In this document: in pieces, positions 1 to 7,243 of the stretch
Position numbering within the stretch: position 1 is the first letter of the stretch
Layout of the letters: each line of letters starts with the position of its first letter
Source of the DNA: Streptomyces sp. NRRL WC-3618
GTDB taxonomy: Bacteria; Actinomycetota; Actinomycetes; Streptomycetales; Streptomycetaceae
Length of the DNA: 10,041 bases
Direction of reading: 5' to 3'
Assembly (NCBI RefSeq): GCF_001280005.1
Contig: NZ_LGDW01000110.1
Location: 1-10,041 of the forward strand
Translations under genes and position numbers: made by a program
Notes under the pieces: model-generated
Seen by the model: only the letters and a program-made list of their open reading frames with translations
Told to the model about the DNA's origin: nothing
Databases searched by the model: none

Positions 1-41
1 CCCCAATCCCCCACCCGCTAGCGGAAGTTGCTGCCCACGTC
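1..41 (+). promoter_or_regulatory. Leader upstream of the siderophore operon (partial)
   Basis: Only 41 bases before the first start codon are in the window. A purine-rich GGAAG at 23-27 is the only candidate ribosome binding site for the ATG at 42, at a rather long spacing of 14 bases. No 19-bp iron box of the DmdR/IdeR type (TTAGG...CCTAA-like) is present, so any iron-responsive promoter would have to lie outside the window or before another upstream gene. Confidence 0.35.
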
Positions 42-1229
42 ATGCGTCTGTACCTGCTCGCTCTCAACCCCACCGACTCCGTCACCGAGGGCTTCCTCCC
101 CGCTGCCGCCGCTCTCGGCCTCGATGTCACCGTCCTCACCGACCATCCCGAGGCCCACCGTGCGGTGTACCCGGACGTCGAGATCGTGGAGTGCGACGTC
201 CGTGACTTCCGGGCCGTCGTCACCCGGATCTCCACGCATCACCGGCCGGACGCCGTGTTCAGCAACAGCGACCACCTCCAGACCCAGGCAGCCCTGGCCG
301 CTGACTACTTCGGACTGCCCGGCAAGGACTGGCGGGCCGCGCTGGCCTGCAAGGACAAGGCCGAGATGCGACGCCGGCTGGCCGCCGCGGGCGTGGACAC
401 CGTGTGGTCCGCCGAGCTGACCGGGCCCGGCGCCGTGGAACCCGTCGCCCTGGCGGCGCCGTACCCGTGTGTCCTCAAACCGCGCGAGGGCGTGGCCAGC
501 GAGGACGTCGTCCTCGTCGACGGCCCCGAGGAACTGCGGTCCCGCGCCGAGGAGTTCTTCACGCGGCGGCCCGATGCCGTCCTGGTCGTCGAGGAGTACC
601 TGCCCGGGGAGCTGTACACCCTGGAGACGCTTGGCGACGGCAACCGCCGGCACGTACTGGGCGGATTCCACACCGAGTTGTCGGCGCCGCCGTACTTCAT
701 CGAGGAGCGGCTCGTCTTCGTGCCGGCCCCAAAGGAGCGGGTCGTCGCCCAGATACTGGCCCAACTGGACGCGCTGGGCGTCGGGTTCGGCGCCTGTCAC
801 ACCGAGTTCGTGGTGCACGAGGGGCGCGCCCGGATCATCGAGGTCAACTACCGAGCCATCGGCGACCAGGTCGACCTGCTGCTGGCCCGGCTCCTGGAGA
901 TCCCCCTCTTCGAGCACATCCTGCGCACTCACCTGGGCGAGCCCCTCCCGGCCGACCTGGGCACCCGCCAGGGCGGTGCGGCCCGGCTGGAGTACCCGTG
1001 CGCCGACCGCGCGGGCACCCTGACCTCGGCTCCCCCGGCCACCGAACTCACCGTGGACGACGTACATCTGACGTACCGTCCGCTGCGCGCGGTGGGTGAG
1101 CGGCACGAGCTGTACCGCACCAACCGCGACTACCTGGGCGTACTGCGGGCCACCGGCAGCGACCAGCCGACGGTCGACCGGGTGTCGGCCCAGTTCCTGG
1201 CGGCACACCGCTGGGAGGTCCAGCCGTGA
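42..1229 (+). CDS. ATP-grasp ligase of a NIS siderophore operon (PvsA-like)
   Basis: This 395-residue cytosolic protein looks like a carboxylate-amine ligase of the ATP-grasp superfamily, joining an amino acid through an acyl-phosphate. Residues 1-95 form a pre-ATP-grasp domain. Basic segment KDKAEMRRRL (104-113) leads into the ATP-grasp core. K146 in YPCVLKPREG is the expected nucleotide-binding lysine, VVEEYLPGE (182-190) is the acidic hinge strand, and E255, E267 and N269 (HTEF and IIEVN) are the expected magnesium ligands. Residues 300-395 are a less conserved tail. ATG 42 is the first start in this frame. The stop overlaps the next start as GTGA. PvsA of the vibrioferrin pathway is an ATP-grasp protein in the same operon position, proposed to add an amino acid (alanine in vibrioferrin). 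The amino acid used here is unknown. The fold is firmly supported; the siderophore role comes from context. Confidence 0.88.
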   Translation: MRLYLLALNPTDSVTEGFLPAAAALGLDVTVLTDHPEAHRAVYPDVEIVECDVRDFRAVVTRISTHHRPDAVFSNSDHLQTQAALAADYFGLPGKDWRAALACKDKAEMRRRLAAAGVDTVWSAELTGPGAVEPVALAAPYPCVLKPREGVASEDVVLVDGPEELRSRAEEFFTRRPDAVLVVEEYLPGELYTLETLGDGNRRHVLGGFHTELSAPPYFIEERLVFVPAPKERVVAQILAQLDALGVGFGACHTEFVVHEGRARIIEVNYRAIGDQVDLLLARLLEIPLFEHILRTHLGEPLPADLGTRQGGAARLEYPCADRAGTLTSAPPATELTVDDVHLTYRPLRAVGERHELYRTNRDYLGVLRATGSDQPTVDRVSAQFLAAHRWEVQP

Positions 1230-2986
1230 CCACCGCCGCTCCCGCCCCCGTGGCGACCGACGCCGCCGAGGCCGAGCTGCTCACCCGCGTCCTCAGCGCG
1301 CTGCTGCGCGAGGACGTGGTCGGCCTGCGCACCCGCGGCACGCTCACCCACCGCCCGGACGGCCTCTGGCTGCGCCTGCCGACCGGCGGCGCCGACGCCC
1401 TGCTGCTGCCGCTGGCCGAGGACGGCTTCCAGTGCGTGTACGCCGCCCGACTGCCGCTGCTGGTACGCGAGTCGGACGGGGCCGAGCTGACCTCGTACGA
1501 CACCGTGCTCGCCGCGCTGCGCGCGCTGGCCGACCCGGTGGACCGCGACGGCTTCGACGCCTTCGCCGAGGAGTGCCGGCAGACCCTGGCCACTCTGCGG
1601 CTGCACGCCGCCACCGGCGCGGAGGCCGCCGCACATCTGACGGACCGTCATGGCGCCGACCCGGCCACCTGGACGGGCCTGACGGCCTCCCTGGCGTACG
1701 ACGCCCTCGCGGCCCGCGTCGACCATCCCGTGTATCCGACCGCACGTGGCCGCTCCGGGCTCGCGGAGGAGCAACTGCGGTCCTACGCCCCGGAGTTCCA
1801 CCCCCGTTTCGCGCTGCGCTGGCTCGCCGTGCCCCGGGAGGCGGTGACCGTCGCGGGCGCGCTGCCCGAGGGCTGGCCGACGCCCTCGACACTCGGTATG
1901 GCGGATCTGGAGGGCACGCATCTCGCCCTGCCCGTGCACCCGTTGACCGTCGGCGCCCCGCTCGACGAGGCGCTGCGGGTCACCGGCCTCGCGGGACGCG
2001 CCCGGCTGGCCGACGATGAGTACCTCGACGTGGTCCCGACCCTGTCGATGCGGAGCGTCGCGGTCGCCGCCGATCCCACCCTGCACCTCAAACTCCCCCT
2101 AGCCACCGCCACGTTGGGGCTGCGCAACCGGCGCTCCATCAAGCCGGGCACGCTGGTCGACGGCGCCGCCGGGCAGCGGCTGGTCGAGCGGGTCGTCGAG
2201 CGCGAGCCCCGCTTCCGGGACACCGTCCTGCACGCCGACGAGACCACGTACGCACACGCCGGACACGAACTCCTCGCCGTCCTGTGCCGCCGCTACCCGG
2301 CCGGCCTCGACGATGCCGCCGTCGTCCCGCTGGCCGCCCTGCTGGCCGAGGCACCCGGCGGACGGCTGGTGATCGACCATCTCGCCGACCGCTTCCACGC
2401 CGGCGACCCGCTCGCCCTGCTGGACGCCTGCCTCACCCTCCTTTTCGACTGGCACACCACCCTCTTCGGCCACGGCATCGCCCTGGAGTCGCACCAGCAG
2501 AACGTCTCGCTGGTCCTCGGGCCCGAACCGGGCCGGGTGCGGCTGCTGTTCAAGGACAACGACGGCCCGCGTATCAACACCGCACGGCTCGCCACCGCCT
2601 TGCCGGGGCCCTGGGGCTTCGACGACGAGCGGACCTACGGCACCGAGGACGATCCGGTCGCCGACGTGTTCACCACCATCACCGTCCATCTGTGCGCGGG
2701 CGCCTACGCGTTCGGGCTCGCCCGGCACGGCCGCGCCCCGCTGCCCACGGTGCTGAGGCTGGTCCGCGACCGGCTCGGCGAGGCCGTAGACCGGCTCGGG
2801 GGCACCCCGGCCGCCGTACTGCGCGCCCGGATCCTCGACGCACCGCTCCTGCCCGTGAAGGCGATGGTCAGCGCCGGAACCCTGCTCAGCAAGGACCGTT
2901 CGGGCGCCGCCGACATCAACAAGCACTACACCACCGGCCCCAACTACCTTCTCCGTGCGGGCGAACACGCCGAGGACGCCGTATGA
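1226..2986 (+). CDS. IucA/IucC-family NIS synthetase, first copy (PvsB-like)
   Basis: The 586-residue product has the usual length of an NRPS-independent siderophore synthetase, which adenylates a carboxylic acid and condenses it with an amine or alcohol. Motifs in order are HPVYPTARGRSG (167-178, the family GHPxHPxxKxR site with Tyr for the second His and Arg for Lys), LPVHP (235-239), PTLSMRS (271-277), LKLPL (288-292), the HQQN nucleotide-site signature (423-426) and LFKDNDGPR (441-449). A FhuF-like C-terminal tail LLPVKAMVS (541-549) follows. GTG 1226 is fixed by GGAGG at 1214-1218 (7-base spacing) and the GTGA overlap. The central segment LKLPLATATLGLRNRR differs clearly from that of the second copy. 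By operon position it matches PvsB, assigned by Challis to the 2-oxoglutarate-using type B group. Family membership is secure; the acyl substrate is inferred. Confidence 0.88.
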   Translation: MTTAAPAPVATDAAEAELLTRVLSALLREDVVGLRTRGTLTHRPDGLWLRLPTGGADALLLPLAEDGFQCVYAARLPLLVRESDGAELTSYDTVLAALRALADPVDRDGFDAFAEECRQTLATLRLHAATGAEAAAHLTDRHGADPATWTGLTASLAYDALAARVDHPVYPTARGRSGLAEEQLRSYAPEFHPRFALRWLAVPREAVTVAGALPEGWPTPSTLGMADLEGTHLALPVHPLTVGAPLDEALRVTGLAGRARLADDEYLDVVPTLSMRSVAVAADPTLHLKLPLATATLGLRNRRSIKPGTLVDGAAGQRLVERVVEREPRFRDTVLHADETTYAHAGHELLAVLCRRYPAGLDDAAVVPLAALLAEAPGGRLVIDHLADRFHAGDPLALLDACLTLLFDWHTTLFGHGIALESHQQNVSLVLGPEPGRVRLLFKDNDGPRINTARLATALPGPWGFDDERTYGTEDDPVADVFTTITVHLCAGAYAFGLARHGRAPLPTVLRLVRDRLGEAVDRLGGTPAAVLRARILDAPLLPVKAMVSAGTLLSKDRSGAADINKHYTTGPNYLLRAGEHAEDAV

Positions 2987-4191
2987 GCGCCGAGGCATGG
3001 CGCCTGCCGAGGCGCTCCTCGTTCGGCCGCGGTCAGGTGCACGCGGTGGCCGGCTGCTACTTCGTCGCGTCCTTCGCCGCCCTCGGCCTACCGCCCTATC
3101 TCACCGCGATCCTCCCGGAGTTCGGCGACCACGCCGCACGCTGGGCGGGGGTGCTGTACGTGGTCCCGACGGTGTTCGGCGCCCTCGGCGCCCCCTTCTG
3201 GGGCCGGCTCGCCGACCGCTTCGGCCGCAAACGGCTGCTGCTGCGCGCCCAGTTGGGCCTCGCCGTCGCCTTCCTGCTGGCCGGCTGGGCGGACTCGCTG
3301 GCCACGTTCACCCTCGCCCTGATCCTCCAGGGCGTCCTCGGCGGCACCTTCGCCGCGTCCAACGGCTATCTGGGCGCCGCGCTGGAGGGGGCCGCCCTGT
3401 CGAAGGCGCTCACCCTGATGCAGGGCAGCGCCCGGGCCGCTCTGGTCGTCGCGCCGATCGTCGTCGGTTCGCTGTCGGGCTGGCTGTCGCCGCACCGCCA
3501 GTACGCGCTGCTGGCCGTACTCCCGCTGACGGCGGCCCTGTTGCTCGCCGCGCTGCCCGAACCGCGCGAGGAGCGGGCCTCGGAGTCCATACCCGAGACC
3601 ACCGCGCCGACGTCCGCGCCGGTGGTCTCCCTGCGCACTCTGTACGCCCTGGAGTTCGCGTTCGTGTTCTCCACCGTCATCTCCTTCCCCTATCTGATCT
3701 CCCTGGTCGAGGACCAGTTGCCGGGCACGTCGGCGACCTTGTCCGGCGTCCTGTTCGCCCTCCCCCATCTGGTCTACCTGGTGTCGGCGCTCGCGGTGCA
3801 CGCCGCGGTCCGGGACCGGCCCCGGACCGGGATCGTCCTGGGCTTCGCCTGTATCGCGCTCGGTCTGGCCGGGCACGGCGTCGCCGGTTCGCTGTCCGCG
3901 CTGATCGCCGTACGGCTGCTCCTCGGGGTGGGGCTCACGCTCGGCCTGGTGTCGCTGTCCGTGCTGGCCGCCGACTGCGCCAAGGGCCGTGCGCCCGGGG
4001 GGATGTTCGGGTCGCTGGAGTTCTTCTCCAAGGCCGGCGCGGTCGCCGCCGGTCTCGCCGCGGCGGCCGGCAGCGCCCGGTTCGGCCCGGCCGCGCCGGT
4101 GCTGACCGGCAGTGCGGCCGCCGTCCTCACCGTGCTCGTCTCCCTCTTCCTCCTCAACCCCCGTTCGCACCGCGCCCGTTGGAGCCGTTGA
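2983..4191 (+). CDS. Major facilitator superfamily exporter, probably of the siderophore (PvsC-like)
   Basis: This 402-residue integral membrane protein is rich in Leu, Ala, Val and Gly and fits a 12-helix MFS transporter. Helix 1 is about residues 20-40. The loop between helices 2 and 3 carries the MFS signature GRLADRFGRKR (74-84). A hydrophilic central loop (about 192-215, PEPREER onward) separates two six-helix halves, and a short basic tail ends the protein. Start ATG 2983 is supported by GAGGA at 2972-2976 (6-base spacing) and the ATGA overlap with the upstream synthetase; an open frame further upstream is only a shadow of that gene. Lying between two NIS synthetases, it is most likely the exporter of the finished siderophore, as PvsC is for vibrioferrin and SbnD for staphyloferrin B. 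Substrate and direction are inferred from context. Confidence 0.9.
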   Translation: MSAEAWRLPRRSSFGRGQVHAVAGCYFVASFAALGLPPYLTAILPEFGDHAARWAGVLYVVPTVFGALGAPFWGRLADRFGRKRLLLRAQLGLAVAFLLAGWADSLATFTLALILQGVLGGTFAASNGYLGAALEGAALSKALTLMQGSARAALVVAPIVVGSLSGWLSPHRQYALLAVLPLTAALLLAALPEPREERASESIPETTAPTSAPVVSLRTLYALEFAFVFSTVISFPYLISLVEDQLPGTSATLSGVLFALPHLVYLVSALAVHAAVRDRPRTGIVLGFACIALGLAGHGVAGSLSALIAVRLLLGVGLTLGLVSLSVLAADCAKGRAPGGMFGSLEFFSKAGAVAAGLAAAAGSARFGPAAPVLTGSAAAVLTVLVSLFLLNPRSHRARWSR

Positions 4192-5948
4192 TGCCCTCGC
4201 TGACCGACTCGCCCGACACCACCGCCGCCGAGCTCGCCACGGTCGAACTCCCCAGCACCGAACTCCCCACCGCCGACGACGTGGTGACCCACACGCTGCT
4301 CAACTGCCTGCTGCGCGAGGTGTCGGGCCCGGAACGCCAGACCGTCGTGGACGACGGCCACCTGCTGCTGCGCCTGCCCCGCCGCGGGGTACTCCTGCGG
4401 GTCAGCCTGCGCCGTACGTCGCTACTGGGCGCCCACCGCTTCACCGGCCCGGTGAGCGAGCGGGCCGACGACGGCTGGACCGTGGTGGACTGGCGCCGCC
4501 TGGCCGAGTACACGCGCGACGAGCTGTCCCTGCGGACCGGGCAGCCCAACGACGAGTTCCTGGAGCAGATCACCTCCAGCCACCAGGCCGTCACGGCAGC
4601 CCTCGCCGGTGAGCGTCCCGCCGGACCGGCGGACGACCACCTCTGCGCCTACCTCGCCTCCGAACAGTCCCTGCTGTTCGGCCACCGCTTCCACCCCACG
4701 CCCAAGGCCCGCACCGGCGACCCGCGCGCCTGGTCGGCGTACGCGCCGGAGACCGGGGCCGTCTTCCCGCTGCGGCACCTCGCCGTACGCGACGAGCTGA
4801 TCGCCGAGGAGTGCGCCGACCCCTGGGCCGCCGCTGCGCTGGACGGTCAGCGCATGGATGTCCCCGACGGTTACCGGCTGCTGCCCACGCACCCCTGGCA
4901 ATACGACACCCTGCGCGAACACCCCCTGCTGCGGGCCGCGTTGGAGCGCGGCGACATCATCGACCTCGGCCTCGGCGGCCGCCCCTTCGCCGCCACCGCG
5001 TCCGTGCGCACCCTGTACGACGGCGAGACGTTCCTCAAGTTCAGCCTGAACGTGCGGATCACCAACTGCCTGCGTAAGAACAGCAGTTACGAGCTGTCCG
5101 GCGCCGTCGCCCTCACCCGCGCCCTCGCCCCGGCGCTCACCGACCTGGCCGAGCGTTTCCCCGGCAGCGCGGTACTGCGCGAGCCCGCCTACCGCACGCT
5201 CGCCCTGCCCGGCCCCGACGGCACCCCGGACCGTGAGCTGTTCGAGGGCTTCGGCGTGATCGTCCGCGAGGGCCTCCCCCGGTACCTCGCTCCGGGGTCG
5301 ACTCCCTTGCTGGCGGCGGCGGTTGCCGACGAGTACCCGTCGAGCGCCGCGCATGTGTCCCGGCTGCTGGCCGACGCGGATCCGGACACGGCCCTCGACT
5401 GGTGGTCGGCGTACCTCGAACTGCTCGTCCCGCCCGTCCTGGCCGCCTACTTCGACCACGGGCTGGTCCTGGAGCCGCATCTGCAGAACGTGCTGATCTG
5501 CGTCGGCGCCGACGGCCGCCCCGTCCAGGTGCTCTTCCGGGACCTGGAGGGCACCAAGCTGATCCCCGAACACCACCGCGACACACTGAGCGCGGTTCCG
5601 GCCGACGTCGCAGGCCCGATGACGTACGACGCACAGCGCGGCTGGGACCGGGTCGTCTACTGCCTGCTCGTCAACCACATCGCCGAACTGCTCGCGGCCC
5701 TGGCCGACTTGCACCCGGAAGCCGAGGCCGCCCTCTGGGGCCGGGTGCGCGACACGCTGAAGTCCTACGCCGACCGTTCCGGCTGCCCGCCCCGTCTCGC
5801 CGCGCTGCTCGCCGGGGTGCCGCTGCCCGCGAAGGCCAATCTGCTCACCCGCTGGGAACGTAAGGCGGACCGCGAGGCCGGATACGTCCGGCTGCCGTCC
5901 CCGCTCGCCGAAGACATCCTGCGCGACACCACCCGGAGCACCCGATGA
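4191..5948 (+). CDS. IucA/IucC-family NIS synthetase, second copy (PvsD-like)
   Basis: A second full-length NIS synthetase of 585 residues. Recognisable sites are GHRFHPTPKAR (164-174), LPTHPWQ (231-237), ATASVRT (268-274, Ser/Arg of the carboxylate pocket), KFSLNVRITNCLRKNS (283-298), EPHLQN (428-433), LFRDLEG (448-454) and KANLLTR (548-554). These are the sites used by the AcsD fold for ATP and citrate binding, and the set is closer to consensus than in the first copy, especially KxSLNVRITN. I infer a type A, citrate-activating enzyme like PvsD or AcsD, which condense citrate with L-serine. ATG 4191 shares one base with the exporter stop (TGATG) and has GGAG at 4181-4184. An open frame runs far upstream, but it overlaps the exporter and lacks NIS motifs. 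The N-terminal 30 residues contain a low-complexity VELPSTELPT repeat. Confidence 0.9.
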   Translation: MPSLTDSPDTTAAELATVELPSTELPTADDVVTHTLLNCLLREVSGPERQTVVDDGHLLLRLPRRGVLLRVSLRRTSLLGAHRFTGPVSERADDGWTVVDWRRLAEYTRDELSLRTGQPNDEFLEQITSSHQAVTAALAGERPAGPADDHLCAYLASEQSLLFGHRFHPTPKARTGDPRAWSAYAPETGAVFPLRHLAVRDELIAEECADPWAAAALDGQRMDVPDGYRLLPTHPWQYDTLREHPLLRAALERGDIIDLGLGGRPFAATASVRTLYDGETFLKFSLNVRITNCLRKNSSYELSGAVALTRALAPALTDLAERFPGSAVLREPAYRTLALPGPDGTPDRELFEGFGVIVREGLPRYLAPGSTPLLAAAVADEYPSSAAHVSRLLADADPDTALDWWSAYLELLVPPVLAAYFDHGLVLEPHLQNVLICVGADGRPVQVLFRDLEGTKLIPEHHRDTLSAVPADVAGPMTYDAQRGWDRVVYCLLVNHIAELLAALADLHPEAEAALWGRVRDTLKSYADRSGCPPRLAALLAGVPLPAKANLLTRWERKADREAGYVRLPSPLAEDILRDTTRSTR

Positions 5949-7156
5949 CTCTCGCGGTGCGCGACCACGCGCTGTCCCTGCCCGCCACCGAACTCCCGGC
6001 GTACGTCTACGACCTGACCGAACTGCGCACTCACGCGGCGATGGTCCGGGCGGCGCTGCCCGAGCGGGTCGAGGTGTACTACGCGGCCAAGGCCAACCCG
6101 GAGCCGGAGATCCTGGCCGCGCTGTCGCCGTACGTCGACGGCTATGAGGTCTCCTCGGGCGGTGAACTCGCCCATGTCGCCGACGCGGTGCCGGGCCGGC
6201 CGCTGGCGTTCGGCGGGCCGGGCAAGACACCGGACGAGGTGCGAGCCGCGCTGAAACTGGGCGTCGAGCGGTTCCACGTCGAGAGCGAGCACGAGCTGCG
6301 TATGCTCGCCGAACTGACCCGCCGGGCCGGGACCGAGCGCCGGGTGGCGGTGCTGGTACGCGTCAACATTCCGGTGTCCGACGGCTCGCTGGCGGGCAGC
6401 TCGCTGACGATGGGCGGCCGTCCGACTCCCTTCGGGCTCGACCCGGCCGGGGCCGCCCCGGTGCTGCGGGCGCTGACGGACGGGACGTACCCGCAGCTCG
6501 AACTGCGCGGCATCCACGCCCACTTGGCAAGCGGGCTCGACGCCCGGGAACAGCTGGCGGTGGCGGAGTCCGTGGTCACCTGGGCGGCGTCGCTCGGTGT
6601 GTGTATCACCGAGGTCAACGTCGGCGGCGGGATGGCCGTCGACTACGCCGCCCCGGACCGCCGTTTCGACTGGGCGGCGTTCGGCAAGGGCCTGGCGAGT
6701 CTGACCGAGGCGTACCCGGAACTGACCCTGCGCATCGAGCCTGGCCGGGCGCTGACCGCGTACTGCGGCTGGTACGCCACCGAGGTGCTGGACGTGAAGC
6801 GCAGCCACGGAGAGGAGTTCGCGGTCGTCCGGGGCGGCACCCACCATCTGCGCACCCCCGCGACGAAGGGCCACGACCAGCCCTGCGCGGTGCTGCCGGT
6901 GGACACCTGGCCTCACCCGTGGCCCCGCCCGGCGGCCGAGGACCCGCAGATCACGCTGGCCGGCCAGCTGTGCACCCCGAAGGACGTCCTGGCCCGGGAG
7001 GTGGCCGCGCCCGGTCTGCGAGCGGGCGACCGCGTGCTGTTCTCCCTGGCGGGCGCCTACGCGTGGAACATCTCCCACCACGACTTCCTGATGCACCCAA
7101 GGCCCGGCTTCCACTTCCTGGGCAAGGCGCCGGTGACGGCGAACCGACCGGGATAG
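5945..7156 (+). CDS. Fold-type III PLP-dependent decarboxylase (PvsE-like)
   Basis: This 403-residue enzyme belongs to the alanine-racemase-fold family of ornithine and diaminopimelate decarboxylases. VYYAAKANPEPEIL (44-57) holds K49, the expected Schiff-base lysine. IHAHLASG (190-197) gives the His over the PLP ring, VGGGMAVDY (226-234) the glycine-rich phosphate loop, EPGR (265-268) the phosphate contact, CTPKD (343-347) the Cys/Asp pair that reaches the partner active site of a dimer, and AYAW (371-374) the late Tyr. GGTHHLRTPATKGH (297-310) replaces the region that binds meso-diaminopimelate in LysA, so a lysine-pathway role is unlikely. In vibrioferrin and achromobactin pathways, PvsE and AcsE are proposed to decarboxylate the serine part of O-citryl-serine; SbnH does the equivalent in staphyloferrin B. 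A similar step is inferred here. GGAG 5935-5938 and an ATGA overlap set the start. It is the last gene of the operon. Confidence 0.88.
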   Translation: MTLAVRDHALSLPATELPAYVYDLTELRTHAAMVRAALPERVEVYYAAKANPEPEILAALSPYVDGYEVSSGGELAHVADAVPGRPLAFGGPGKTPDEVRAALKLGVERFHVESEHELRMLAELTRRAGTERRVAVLVRVNIPVSDGSLAGSSLTMGGRPTPFGLDPAGAAPVLRALTDGTYPQLELRGIHAHLASGLDAREQLAVAESVVTWAASLGVCITEVNVGGGMAVDYAAPDRRFDWAAFGKGLASLTEAYPELTLRIEPGRALTAYCGWYATEVLDVKRSHGEEFAVVRGGTHHLRTPATKGHDQPCAVLPVDTWPHPWPRPAAEDPQITLAGQLCTPKDVLAREVAAPGLRAGDRVLFSLAGAYAWNISHHDFLMHPRPGFHFLGKAPVTANRPG

Positions 7157-7176
7157 CACACACGTACGACACACCG

Positions 7177-7207
7177 GTGGGCCGCCCGGTCCGGCCGGGC
7201 GGCCCAC
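7177..7207. terminator. GC-rich hairpin terminator after the siderophore operon
   Basis: A 13-bp perfect stem (arms 7177-7189 and 7195-7207) with a 5-base loop lies 20 bases after the decarboxylase stop. No U-tract follows, which is common for actinomycete terminators. The gene on the other side (7244-7540) is convergent, so the hairpin may stop transcription from both strands. Confidence 0.8.
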
Positions 7208-7215
7208 ACATCCGG

Positions 7216-7237
7216 ATACGTACGTCCGTATACGTAT
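7216..7237. repeat. Short AT-rich inverted repeat, ATACGTA / TACGTAT
   Basis: Two 7-base arms (7216-7222 and 7231-7237) flank an 8-base spacer, just after the GC-rich terminator and a few bases past the stop of the - strand gene. The composition (repeated TACG) is unlike the surrounding DNA. It may be a second weak hairpin for the - strand transcript or an operator-like site. Nothing in the sequence decides between these. Confidence 0.35.
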
Positions 7238-7243
7238 GTTCCG

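Noticed and set aside
18..1208. Long antisense open frame of 396 codons opposite the ATP-grasp gene
   Set aside because: High G+C leaves few stops on the opposite strand. The frame is rich in Gly, Val, Gln and Arg, has no recognisable domain, and lies entirely over a well-supported gene.
2284..2982. Upstream extension of the exporter frame
   Set aside because: It is an Arg-rich shadow of the first synthetase with no membrane segments. ATG 2983 with GAGGA and an ATGA overlap is the better start.
2955..4190. Upstream extension of the second NIS synthetase frame through the exporter gene
   Set aside because: The extension is Arg/Pro/Gly-rich shadow translation of the exporter. The ATG at 4191 has a ribosome binding site and begins the family-like part.
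4422..6230. 602-codon antisense open frame across the second synthetase and the decarboxylase
   Set aside because: It spans the junction of two coupled genes with clear family motifs on the + strand, and its own sequence is low in complexity and matches no family.
5945..7156. Identity as diaminopimelate decarboxylase LysA
   Set aside because: The PLP-binding framework fits, but the operon context and the GGTHHLRTPATKGH segment point to a siderophore-pathway decarboxylase.
42..7156. Desferrioxamine (desABCD) or aerobactin operon
   Set aside because: No lysine or ornithine monooxygenase and no acyltransferase gene is present, so a hydroxamate siderophore is not supported.
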